In this document: positions 48,236-59,908 of the stretch, piece by piece | Position numbering within the stretch: position 1 is the stretch's first letter | How the letters are laid out: the number at the start of each line of letters is the position of its first letter | Translations under genes and position numbers: made by a program | Notes under the pieces: model-generated | Database searches by the model: none | Seen by the model: the letters and a program-made list of their open reading frames with translations, nothing else | Told to the model about the DNA's origin: nothing | Source of the DNA: Burhinus oedicnemus | Taxonomy: Eukaryota > Chordata > Aves > Charadriiformes > Burhinidae | Direction of reading: 5' to 3' | Length of the DNA: 64,000 bases | Assembly: GCA_008921705.1 (NCBI GenBank) | Contig: VFFE01009149.1 | Span: forward strand, 1,681,779 to 1,745,778

Positions 48236-49060
48236 TCAGCTCATCTTTTGGCACATGGTGACAGCCTGCTCCTGCACCTTTAAAATTTGTTTCTTGAAGA
48301 ATGTCCAGCCTTCCTGGCCTCCTTGGCCCATCAGGATTGCCTCCCAAGGGACTCTGTCAACCAGGCTCTTAAACAGGCCAAAATCTGCCCTCCAGAAGTC
48401 CAAGGTAGCAGTTCTGCTGAATCCTCTCCTTACTTCTCCAAGTACCAAAAATTCTCTCATTTTGTGATCACTATGCCCAAGATGGCCTCCAACCATCACA
48501 TCACCCACAAGTCCTTCTCTGTTTGCAAACAACAGGTCCAGTGGAGCACCTTCCCTAGTTGTCTCACTTACCAGCTGTCTCAGGTAGTTATATTCCACAC
48601 ACTCCAGGAACCTCCTAGACTGTTTCCTCTCCACTGTATTGTATTTCCAGCAGATATCTGGTAAGTTGAAGTCCCCCATTAAAACAAGGGCTAGCGATTG
48701 TGAGACTTCTCCCAGCTGCTTATAGAACATTTCGTCTGCCTCTTCATCCTGGTTGGGTGGTCTGTAACAGATTCCCACCATGATATCTGCCTTGTTGGCC
48801 TTCCCCTTGATTCTTACCCATAAACACTCAATCCTATCATCATGATCATTAAGCTCTAGACAATCAAAACACTCCCTAACATACAGGGCCACCCCACTGT
48901 CTCTGCTTCCTTGCCTATCCCTTCTGAAGAGTTTATACCCATCCATTGCAGGACTCCAGTTGTGCAAGTCACATCACCATGTTTCCATGATGGCAACTAT
49001 ATCTTCGTTTTCCTGCTGCACAATGGCTTGTTGCCCATGCTGCATGCACTGGTGCAAATG
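48236..49060 (-). pseudogene. CR1 ORF2 apurinic-endonuclease-like domain remnant
   Basis: An open frame of 243 codons (48967-48236) covers most of the endonuclease. GDFN, part of the catalytic centre, is at residues 98-101 and SDH with the catalytic histidine at 166-168. CYRPPNQDEEADEMFYKQLG is typical of CR1. Just upstream the frame continues as QENEDIVAIMETW, interrupted by a TGA in the place of a conserved codon. The domain would nick target DNA for target-primed reverse transcription, but the copy cannot make a complete protein. Confidence 0.85.
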
Positions 49061-49319
49061 CACTACAGTTGGGCTGTTGATCCCACCATTTTTTTAGGGA
49101 GAAAAGCCCTAATTCCTATATGACCATTCTCAGGCACTTCCATGGTTTCTAACACATCAATAACACTTGTGTCTTTGCTGCTGCATGGATCTCCATCCCC
49201 CGCCTCCACTGAGATGGCAGACCGAAGGACCTCGCTAGCACATTATCCCTCAAATATTGGCATGCCATCCCCAAGCTTATCTCTAGCAAGCCTGGTTTTA
49301 TCCCTTTCCGACTTCAAAT

Positions 49320-50007
49320 CTAGTTTAAAGCTCTTTCAATGAGCCCTCCTAACTTGTGTGCAGGGATCCTTTACCCTCTTTGAGACAGGTGTACTCTGTT
49401 GCCAGCAGGCCTGGTGTTGCGTAAACTGACCCATGATCAAAAAAACCAAAATTCTGCAGGTGACATCAGGCTCAGAGCCAGGTATTGATCTGCTGGCTCT
49501 TCCTGTTTCTTGCCTCATCATTCCCTGCAACTGGAAGCATAGAGGAGAACACTACTTGTACTCCTGATCCCTTAACCAGTTGTCCCAAGGCCCTGAAGTC
49601 TCTCTTGATTGCCCTTGGACTTCTTGTAACTTCATTACTGCCTACCTGAAAAATCAATAACGGATAATAATCTGAGGGCTGTACCAGGGTAGGAAGCTTT
49701 CTCTTCACATGTTTAACCCAGGCCCCAGGGAGGCAGCAGAATTCCCTTAGAAGTCGGTCCGGCCTGCATACTGGGTTCCCTTCAGAAGAGAGTCTCATAT
49801 GACAAGGATCTGTCTTTTTTTGTTTATGGAAGCAGTTTTGATGCAGGCTGTAGGCCAGCTAAACCTTGGCAACACCTCCAAGCTAAATGAACCATCATCC
49901 TCATTAGTGTTCAGTTCCACTTGCAGAGCCTCACACTTACTATGCAAAGGCACCTGGGAAGATGGGGTAGTCACAGAGGAGACTTGCATAGGTGAGATGT
50001 TTCCCAC
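49320..50007 (-). pseudogene. CR1 ORF1 remnant (SGNH-like esterase region)
   Basis: Minus-strand frames encode CR1 ORF1: an N-terminal piece in 50007-49795, then after a frameshift near 49796 the part with VCRPDRLLREFCCLPGAW, PSDYYPLLIFQVGSNEV and GVQVVFSSMLPVAG (49798-49472). A further shift leads to GGLIERALN and a TAG at 49322-49320. In full elements this protein combines a nucleic-acid-binding part with a lipase/esterase-like domain. At least two frame breaks make it a pseudogene. Confidence 0.8.
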
Positions 50008-53000
50008 CTATGGCTCTTGAGTTGTGACACAGTTTGAAAGGTATTATGTTCAGACCTTTTGCTGGAGATTTGTCATACAACCATCAAGGTTACTTGGGTG
50101 TGAAGGTTTCATGATATGGCTGTGGAAGAAAGTGAAACAGACTCTGCAGATGTAAACATTGCAATATCATCATGAGGTCCAGCTGCAGGGTCCATCTGGC
50201 TTTGTTCAGGAAAGAACAGTATTCTGTTCTGGTATTCTGGCACTGCCAAAGATATTTTCTGGTTTTGAGCCGCTCTTAGAGCACCCCTTACCCCCAACTC
50301 ACTGCTTGCCATGCATTACATTTTGGTATACAACACCAAGTGACTACACTGGGGTTAGAAGAATGGATAAAATAGATACACTGACTAAAAAAACAGTGTG
50401 CTTACTTTTGCTTATGGACATACCCAAAATAATCAAACTGATATGTAAAAGAGAAATATTTTCCACTACCAGTGAGGGCAAAAATCCTTTAGGAGGTGGC
50501 TAATGCCAAATATTTTCCCATGTCTGACATAGCAGCAGGATTCTGGCATTGCCCATAGGAAAAAAGACCACATGTCTGTGCACATTGAACACACCCATAG
50601 GGAGACACTGGTTTTTTGCAGACTGCCATCTCAGTTATGTTTGGCACGTATGTTTTGCACTGGAAAATAGAAAATGTTAGTGATATACAGCATACTAAAC
50701 AGAGACTACACTTTCTACTGGGGAGGAGTGAGGAAGAGGATGACTAGAAGCTCATGCAGTTATGGAAAGAGCTGGAGATTTTGAGAAAAGCTAAAAAAAA
50801 TAAAAACACCAATTCTGTGTGATGAAAATAGCAAACATGGGGAGAAATTTATATGGCAAGATCTGCAGGTACATCACAGTAAGTATGAGGAATTTATCAA
50901 CACACCTGATCCAGCAAACCAGGAGGAAGTACAAAGATTCTTTGAAGAATGATGCAGAAAAAATGGTGCCAAAATTAAATCCAACTTAAAGCAGCAAGCC
51001 AAGGCTCCTATACTGCCCAAACAGATACAGGGATATTAAAAGTTTAGAGAAGACAAAATGGTACTTAAATAATGCAAATTACTTATTCACTTCCTACATG
51101 GATATTAGCACATCGCTCTCTGTGCTCTGTTCTATGTTCTAGTACAACAGTATGGTCAAGTGTAGACTCATCTGCCAGGGCTGCTAAAAAAAAGTGAATT
51201 TCAATACATTCAGTTATAGAGGAGACTTTGGATGTGATCTGGGTGGAAAAATCTCCTATCATTATGGAAGGTCCTTGTTGTTTGAAACTACCATCACCTC
51301 ACTGTTGCCAATGTCTACAAAAGAATGCAAAACAGTACTCTAAGGCTGTAGCTGCAGATGTATGGACTGCAAATTGAGCAAGACCTCAGAGAGTTTTGGG
51401 CTTACAGACATACTTTCAAACTTTTTTGACAAAAAATGCAGTGGAGCAAGTCCAGTGCTAGATTTCACAGGCAAAATCAAATAAACCTGTCTTGTCTCAG
51501 ATGAAAAGAGGATTCAAAATGATCAATGAGCTAGAGCTCAGGCTGAAATCCCACAGAAAGTACAAAAAAGCTATAAGCACTGCCAAGCTGAGAAAATATT
51601 TTTTCAATTCCTATTATCTGTTAAGGAGAACTCTTTATGTTATTTTCCATTATGTATTTTCATGATGTTGCTGTAAAAGCCTATCATATGTGTAAGAAAT
51701 GCAACTACTACAGTGGTCCACCAGTCAAACATAAGGGACTATGTTAAAGACACAGGAAAATTTTGCCTGGATGACCGAGTAATTTTCAGGTTATTGTGCT
51801 ACTAACAAGAAAAAAAAACCAAAACAAACAGAAAAAAAAAGATGAAAAAAAGTCAAAGAATATGTAATTAATGTCTGATGTCAAAGTCATTGGGACTTGC
51901 AGAATTAGAGATTAAGAGTAACACAAAAACTTTGTAAAACTGGTCTCTCATGCACTGTGTGATTTTATGAGAAGGAAGCTGTCTGCTTCTCTCCTAGGTT
52001 GTAAATGGCTGGGATGCCGCATCAACTATCTGTGGATATAGGGTTGTCATCCTGTGGACATATGCCCTGTTGACATGGTAGACATTTTCTCAAAAAACTA
52101 AAGAAAACTGAATCTCCTAGTTTGCGCGAGAGGTTCTCAGACTGACAATAACCACTGTGCAACAACATAAAGGCACTCCAGACCAAGGTACTACTATAAA
52201 ATGTGGACTTGCTGCCTCCTGACAACAGTGATACCATTCCTCCTGTGGAAGTCACAGTTTAGAGCACTTTGTGCTATGTCTGAACTGTGGACTCTGCGAC
52301 TAATTTCAAGTTCCCACACCTGGGATCACACTCCCCAACTACATCGACTCTCCACATGGGGGCGAGAGTTACATACACATCAGCTCCTCCATGTCCTGGT
52401 TTCTGTAGGAGAAAAATCAAGGTGTGAAGGCCTGATGGAAACTGATTAGAAAACTGGGAGACTGAGACAGGGCACCAGTGGAAATCCTCAGTGATCCGTT
52501 CTGTCTCAGTCTCAGATCCAGATAAAAGGGTAACAGAGAGAAAATGAAAAAGAATTTCGTGGATTGAAGTGCTTTAGCATTGTCTTTCCAAAAACTGCAG
52601 ACTAATTCATAGGTCAAGAGAAAGGTTGGAGAGAAAGCAACATAGCAAGAGAGAAAAAGAAACCAAATCAAGTGCATCCAGAAATAAGAAATTTGGCAAA
52701 ACCACTGTTCTTTTGTTGTAGTCCAAACAGTACTGGGCTCAGAACAGGCAGAGATGAGAAACAACACTGAAATTGTCGGCCAGCTACTGACATTTGACAT
52801 AATCCTATTACAATTGCCCAGAGTGCCAACAGCTTGGCCAGTATTTATTCATAATAACACATAATATTAATCCCAAATTTCAGTGAACTTATACATCACA
52901 AACAGTTGAGATGAAAAGCATACAATGTCATTAAACAAAGAAGAGCATACTAGAGAAAATGCATTGTGACATTCTGAAAGAACCTGCTCTTCTTTCTGTT

Positions 53001-55696
53001 CTTTCCCATTTTCCGTGATTGTGTCCTCCCAGATGAATCTCTAAATTAATGATGTATAAAATAATTTTGTGTCATGATGAATTATAAGAAAAGTGGTTTT
53101 TATTGTGTCCAGGTTGTGAGGGATGAACCAAAGATTTTCACACTGTTTGAATCGCTTTTGTGATGCCAACCTATAATATTTCAAAAATGCCTTCTTTTCC
53201 TCCCTCTGTTTTCCCTTGTCCTCATGATATAGCTTCCTTTTTTCTTTTAAATATATGTTTCTAGCTTTTTGTTTTCAAATGTAGCTTTTACAGCTTTGGT
53301 ACCACCTTGGGAGGAAGAAGAATTACTCAGGTACTGAAGAATTACTCTCTTTCTGACAGCAGCATGGTTCCTTCCATGGAAGAGAATTTGGCCAAACTGG
53401 CAATGGTACCTCCCTGATTTTCTGTGGATATCTCCTTTGGTCACAGTTCAGATTTTTCTTCTTGGACAGAGGCACATAAGAAAACATCCCCTCACCACTA
53501 ATTCTGATGAAGAGTTCAGGCTTTCAATACTAAAAGATAGGCTTCTAGCCATATAGGTGGATACATAAAGAGAGTTTTCAAGTACCTAATGGAGCTCAGG
53601 TGTAAAGCATATGCACTTATATAAATATATTAAAACTGAATTTAAACTCAGTTTAGGTATGCCCTTTACTATCTCCCTGAAAAGCTCTCTTCTTCAGGGA
53701 ACAAATCAACAAAAGAAATGACAAAAGATGCCTCGAAAGAACGTCAAGTGTAAATATTGATAATTTTACTTATTTATTTAAATGCATAGATGTTACAAAA
53801 TAGATCAAAATGATGTACACTCCTTTATAGTTTCATAGCATTAGAAGTTGAAACAGGGATACAAATTTATATCTCAGGTATAACATGTATATAGCATCAT
53901 ATGACGATATGAAAGAAATGTTATATTGATAAGTTCACTGCAAGACGTGTTACACAACCAGCTTTCTTCTCTGAAAAACCAGATACAACCCCACCCACAC
54001 CATTATCAAAAAAATCTAAACAAGAAATGATGAAAATATATAATGAGAGGGGGGAAAGGACATTTCACTGAATAAACACTAAACATTTTTTTTGGCTTGG
54101 GTTCAGATAGAAAGCATAGAAATATTATAATCTTCTAATCCTCAACATCTTCAGTCCTCAGAAAAATCTTTCCTTATTGCATATGGAAAAAAACAACTGT
54201 AGATGGTTTGCTTCTTAAATGAACCCTGCCTTTAAGCACCGTTTCAATTACGTAAGAGCACCCTACATGAAACAAAGATGTTTTAACTCCTCAGAGCTAT
54301 TAGATTCCAATATTACCATTCACTCTTAAGGAACAAGTTTATTACATTAAAGATTGTATCTAAGATACTTCCTGACTTATATGATGATTTATTGAAGCTG
54401 TAGCAAGTTTGCAGCATGATGATTTGATGATTTGCAGCCTAGTGATTTGAATAACGATTGCTGTTGTGAGCTAAACATATAACCTGAGGGATATTCCCTC
54501 TCTTCTGCTGGCCAAAAAACCTCCTAGCATAATTTATATGGATAGTCAGTATGAGGGATTTTTAAAGAATTTGCAACCTGATTGCCAAATGATAAGGTGC
54601 CAAAATCTTTTTCCACTCTGAATTTTGTCTTTTGGCAGAAGACAAGGAGATAATACTGTATTGCAACCATTTCAATCTGGTTTTCTCACACTTCACACTC
54701 AGGGGAGCTCAGCAGAGTGGGGATAACTATCAAAAGTTTATGTCTGTTCCACTGACTTGTGTGAATTTAAAAATGCATTGCCTTGTAATATGAGCAAAAA
54801 ATTCTTCTCTAACAGAAAATAACTATATCCTGAAAGAAAGTCAGTAAATGAAGTTTAAGCAGCAACAAAGTCTTGAAATTACCAATAGTAATGATTTTTT
54901 TTTTTTTCTTGAATTCACCAGTTGGGCTGTTGCCCATCTGTTGAATTAACCAGATGGGTCATTGCTGGGTTTTTCTTGATTTCCAATTTATTTTTTATTG
55001 AAAGAAAGCAGTTTGAGAAGGCTGTGGTTATTTCAGGTTACTATTGAAAGAAGTTTAATGTTCTTATGAATCCAAATGGGAAGTTTTGTGCACTTTGAGA
55101 CCATCAGACTAATTATGATCTGACAACCAGAGCATATGAATTTTCTATTTAGCACAGTTTTAAAAAGCACCATGAAAATGCCGTGTGCTTGGATTCTATG
55201 AGACCATTTCATTCTAGAAGAGGAAAGCAAGAGTTTGTCTTGAAAATTTAGCAATAACGGGAAAATTTTAACAGTAATTTGGGCCTTTAAAACTCTTATT
55301 TTATTCAGGATTGTTAGAATTTAGTTTCTGAGTAATGAGGCTTCCCACCCCTGGTTTTTAAGAACCATATCTGATTTAACACCTCTAAAAATTCTTCTGA
55401 TATCTGAATACTTTCATTTTACCTCATACTGATAAAACTTTGTATGACAGGTAACCAACATCCAACACAACTGTGATTGATTGTTCTGTACTTAGAAATC
55501 ACGTAAAACTAAGAAATAGAGGAGTTATGCAATAGACCTCATTTCTCAAAGAAAACAGACAGACTAATTCATGTGTCTTTAAAATTAAAGCCAAAATTTT
55601 AACGGAAACAAACTAAATTTGCATGTGTTTGTTTTTAAAAAATCTTAAAACCTTTTGGGTTCCTACGAAATCAAACCAATATATTGGCATTCTCGA

Positions 55697-55709
55697 CCAC
55701 AAGAGGGCA
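55697..55709 (+). promoter_or_regulatory. CTCF-like motif candidate
   Basis: CCACAAGAGGGCA is a good match to the CTCF core, preceded by TCGA. It lies about 4 kb beyond the PI15 stop, in plus orientation. Binding is not shown. Confidence 0.4.
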
Positions 55710-55750
55710 TCCACGCTTTCAACCTGATCCTTGAAGATCATCTATGAACA

Positions 55751-55810
55751 GATATATCTATCTACCTATCTATCCATCTACCTGTAGACATAGATAAGGA
55801 TATAGATATA
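55751..55810. repeat. Degenerate (TATC)n/(TAGA)n microsatellite
   Basis: ATCTATCTACCTATCTATCC-type units on the left are followed by ATAGATAAGGATATAGATAT on the right, so the two halves are roughly inverted. Confidence 0.8.
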
Positions 55811-57524
55811 TTTCTTTCTCTTAGGTCCCAGTTGTGGTACCTCTGGGAGGTTTCCTCTTTCAGAATCCCATGGTATTTCCCAGTGTTGGTAGGGGATAGC
55901 ACATGAAGTCTAATTTTGCTGTCCGTAAAGCTCTCATGGAATCCAACTTCCTCACTCCTGCAAAAGTTATGTTAAACCTCCCATGGTTTTCACCGAGGCC
56001 TGATCCAACTCATCTCAAATTCAGAGGGGAACAAACTGATCTCAGAGAAGAGGAACACATAGCTTCACAAGGATAAATGTGCAAGGTCAAGCCTAGATTT
56101 TCTGAAGTCATTTATTACCCCAGAGAGAGGATCTGGGATCAGTAAAACCTGCTCAGCATCAATCTGAAGTCATGACTGGTCAGAGATCTTACTCTCCCCA
56201 TAATTCGTTCCACAGGCACTTCACTGTTGTGATGAGGGGAGGGTGCTGTTTGGTTTGGTTTTGAACAGGAATACATTTTCCTCTCAGATGCACATAAAAC
56301 TCTCATGAGACCCTGAAACAACCATAAAAAGGGACTTTGAAAGCAAATCTGGCCTAGTGGTAGTATATGATATGCTTAGCTGAAAAAGATCTCACAAACA
56401 CTGGAGTGTATATGGTAATATTGGAAGTAAACTTCATCTTCCACAAAAACAATGTATAACTTCAGCACCAGAACATATAGGTTAGCACCAAAAGGTATCA
56501 ATTGTTACCCATCATTTTAGATGTTTTAATGAGGAAAAAAAACACAAGCAGATATTATAAACAGCTGCACTCAATCAATGATATCAATTACTTCATTTTT
56601 ACTCTTATGCCTCTCACAGTATTTTGACTAAAAATATTTTTAGCCATGTTTTAGTATGTGTATACTTTCATAGTTTTATATTTAGAACAGAACAAAAATC
56701 TGAGCTAATTTCTCTGTATTTAAAAGCACACCACTCTGCTTGGAAGGAATTAGTACAAATCTTCAAGGCTAGCAGAACAGCAGCTGGGGGTAGTTTGCCT
56801 CAGCATAACCTTGAACTCATCAAGAATTTCCCTCAGCATGTATCAGAGCAGATATACTGCCAAAGACATCTGAAGTCTTCCACACGTTTCAGTACTTTTG
56901 TTCTAGCAGCACTTGGTGTCAGGTAATCAGTCAGGCAGCACCGATGCTGGCAATCAAAGTAGAGCTTTACTGGCATTGTTATTACCCAACCCAAGAGAAA
57001 AAAGATGATAGAAATTGGGGGCTATTCAAATAGGTAATACAGAAAGGCCTTCAGTAAACTAGTTATTAAATAAGGTGGAAGGCCAAATTTTGTGCAGTAA
57101 TCAAATATCTGATGAGCTGTAAACCTCTCTATTCAATGAAAAATACTCAGCTAATACTTGAGTGCTTGTGGCTGGTTTTATCAGGAGCTGCTTGTATGAA
57201 ATAGCTTATACCCAGATGATTTTTTGCTGCTGTCAGTTACAGTGTGATTACAATAATTAATCCCTAGCACCATTATGGGATGTTGTGAAAAAAACTGCAT
57301 ACCTGTTTGTTAAAAGCAAAGTTTTCTATATCCACAGAAAACACAATATTCCACAAAATCAAGGTATTTGTAGCAACTTAAAAAGTAACAGATACGATAA
57401 CATATATACCCGTTATAATAATTTCAGCTGAATTACAGAATTATAAATTAATTTACAATGTCTACTCCTGTTTGGAAAGTGTACCATACAACATACATGT
57501 TGCAAATTCCAAAGTGCATAGTCA

Positions 57525-57530
57525 TTTATT
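57525..57530 (-). promoter_or_regulatory. AATAAA hexamer, possible distal PI15 poly(A) signal
   Basis: A minus-strand AATAAA lies about 2.2 kb downstream of the PI15 stop. Such hexamers are frequent in AT-rich DNA, so this is only a candidate. Transcript 3' ends would be needed to choose between it and 58792-58797. Confidence 0.2.
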
Positions 57531-58148
57531 GTTAGACCTACTGTTGTAGCCTCCATGGCTTAACCTGAACTTTTGCTTATGCTCTGCTTCCCATCTTGTA
57601 TTTTTTAAAAAAATAATAATAATGAAAATGGCTAGATGCACTGTTTTAACTTTGCTCTCTTTACTTCTAGAGAAGATTTCTTATGCAGAACAAAAATGTA
57701 TTTGCCCTATGCATCTTTGTCAAAAACTGGGCTGGCTGAGGACTAGTGACCCACCTAGTAGTATTATCTCGCTGAATTCTTTCAGTGTGTACATAGACGA
57801 TGCAAAGAGGTTGTGCTTCACTTTCAAAAGAGGACTGGATTTTACTCAGCCAAAGTGCTTGACTGATTGAGCATTGTCCAAGCCTCTTTGAAACCAAAAG
57901 GAAAACCATTTATATTGTAACAGTTAGGATAAAAGTTAGTAGAATATTACAAGTGTTGTTCTTTTAAAACATGGACACATTTTAAGACAATATACTTGTC
58001 TAGTTACTGTCCTGTCAGATACAGAAGCGTCACTAACCAGAAATGTCTGAAGAGCCACAAATCAGTTGCTGAGGTTCTCTGAGGGATCAGATTATGGGTA
58101 GATGAAGAAAGGCTCTTACATTTCATATGCTGTAGAGCCCATTCCCCG

Positions 58149-58160
58149 CCCCCCCCCCCC
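58149..58160. repeat. Poly(C) tract, 12 bases
   Basis: Preceded by CCCCG. A G-run on the minus strand, inside the possible PI15 3' UTR if the distal poly(A) signal is used. Confidence 0.85.
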
Positions 58161-58791
58161 AGCTACCTTACTGGAGAAAAAGAATAACTAACATGAAGGA
58201 TTCAAACTCTGATCTTTCTTTTTATATCACCAATACAATACTTCATATTCTGGTGACAGACTGTCTCAAACACCCTCAAACGGACTGAATTAGTAGTGAC
58301 TTAAAGACACATACGTATGTAGCACTCGTGAAATTATACTCTGTTGTTCTGCTTGCTCTATTCAGTATTGCTTTTCAAGGTTCATAAATTTCAGAGGTCT
58401 AAACGTAGCAGTGCAAGCAGACTGAACACGTATATTTAAAGTGGAGTACATTCTGCCCTATAATACACTGCCAAAACTCGAGGTTATTTCAATGGCATAG
58501 TAGTTGTGGCAGACATTTGATTTCCTCCTTTTTTTAATCTGTTTTTCAAGAAAACTACCTGTATAATACACTACCTTAAAGTGTAGGTCCTCTTTATAAA
58601 TGTTCTAGTAAGCACCCATAAGGCATTCAGTTTTTAGCAGGAAAGGTATGAATAAAGAGATTTGGGTTTTATAAATTCATACAGGTATTTTCAGGAAATA
58701 GTGCAATATATTAAATGACACTGCCAATTGCTTTAGAAATTTCGAATTTTTGTCACGAATCTGTATGAAATTTTAAAGTTGCCTGATGTCT

Positions 58792-58797
58792 TTTATT
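58792..58797 (-). promoter_or_regulatory. AATAAA hexamer, possible proximal PI15 poly(A) signal
   Basis: A minus-strand AATAAA lies about 975 bp downstream of the PI15 stop. Its position would give a 3' UTR of about 1 kb. Confidence 0.25.
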
Positions 58798-59772
58798 TGG
58801 AAATCCTCTTATCTACTTTTACGTCTGATCTCTCCTTGAAAGTTTCACCTGGCTGAGTTTCAGTCAGGAGGACAGTACATATGCTGGCAAACTTAGAGTG
58901 TAAAAGACAGTATGGATGTCATGTACTGATACATGTTGCTTTGTAGCAATATATTTCTTTACCTTCCTGTACCAGAATAAATACACTGCTGCAAAGCACC
59001 ATTACAACATTATGACTGTGTTCAGAAACACAGAAAGGTAGAGTTAGGCTGCGTTATTATACCAGTACATCTGAAGTGATGTAGTTTTCTGTCTAGGTAA
59101 GACCTTAGGCATGGGAGTTAACAGCCACTGCACCTTGGCCAGTGTGGTTCCTCATTGTCTCTAATTTTCCTGTCTGCACACAGGCATCGTTGATGATAGC
59201 AGCAGCCGTGTGCGGAACTCTTGGAATGCCATAAACGAATTGAAGTTGTGCATGAGGTAGGTAATATCCTGCAGTTTCTCTTGCACGTATGTTTTCCTCT
59301 GCTTAGAGTCCCATTGACATTGCAGGTGAAAGCACAGATGTAAATGGGAGGAACCACTGGGAGTGTGAGAACCATCTGTTGCTTTGCACATCACGCTCCA
59401 TTTTTAAAGCACGGTATTAAACAATGACCCTTCTCTTTCTGGAGCTATTATTTTTAAAAGGAAGTCATATTCTATCTTTTAATGTGCTTTTAACAGAACC
59501 TAATCTTCAGGAAGCTACACTTGCTAAGATGAAAATTAGTTTGCTTTCTGGTAACAAAATGTTAATCTAAAAGGGTTAATGTGAATCTTAAATCCCAAAG
59601 TGTTAAAACCAAATTATACTATACTTTGAAAGCTAATTATACAAAAGCATACAAAAAGAAAACATCAGAGTATTATTACAATATCTCTCTATATATAATA
59701 TGTGCAAAATTCAATATACAAGCTTCTTGTTACTCATCCTTTTTTAAAAAAAAAAAATATGTAAACCTTAAT
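58792..59772 (-). other. PI15: Presumed PI15 3' UTR (left end uncertain)
   Basis: The sequence directly downstream of the PI15 stop must be 3' UTR, but its end cannot be fixed from sequence alone. The first AATAAA beyond the one overlapping the stop is at 58797-58792 (minus strand), and another is at 57530-57525. The block 59118-59400 has a more even base composition and keeps several CpGs, unlike its AT-rich surroundings (see findings). Confidence 0.45.
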
Positions 59773-59908
59773 TTATTTAAACCAGTATAAGTAGTTTGAT
59801 GTTACTCCTGGGAAACAAAGATTATCGGTACAAGAACCTCCATAGCTTGGAGGACAAGCAGAACATGGGACTCCTACTTTATATGGTGCTTCTCCAATCC
59901 AATTCCCC
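59773..59908 (-). CDS. PI15: PI15 terminal coding exon with stop codon
   Basis: The acceptor is TTTTCAG. The first G completes the Lys codon, then 44 codons ([12 protein letters not shown]...[14 protein letters not shown]) and TAA at 59775-59773 follow. The Cys-rich tail has four cysteines (CSAC...C...C). The stop codon overlaps an AATAAA hexamer (59772-59777, minus), which is probably too close to the stop to be the main poly(A) signal. Confidence 0.95.

Larger units (their letters stand above)
47067..50020 (-). mobile_element. CR1 LINE, long decayed copy, interrupted by an LTR
   Basis: This is the longest transposon of the window. On the minus strand it carries, in order, an ORF1 remnant (about 50007-49320), the ORF2 endonuclease region, a linker, and reverse-transcriptase sequence up to a stretch matching the complement of TTTACAAAAGTCTAGGTAC, i.e. 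the YLDFSKAFDT motif area. It stops near 47067 without the C-terminal RT part, 3' UTR or octamer tail. A solo LTR at 47232-47492 splits the RT region. Stops and frameshifts show it is inactive. The left end is unusual because CR1s are normally truncated at the 5' end. Confidence 0.9.
50021..57524. other. Intergenic, no gene recognised
   Basis: About 7.5 kb of AT-rich sequence between the CR1 and the distal candidate PI15 poly(A) signal. Contents: A-rich run 51808-51856, T-run 54896-54908, tetranucleotide array 55751-55810, CTCF-like motif 55697-55709. No exons were recognised. Confidence 0.5.

Noticed and set aside
47689..48664. Plus-strand ORFs of 108-128 codons
   Set aside because: Antisense shadows of the CR1 ORF2 coding sequence.
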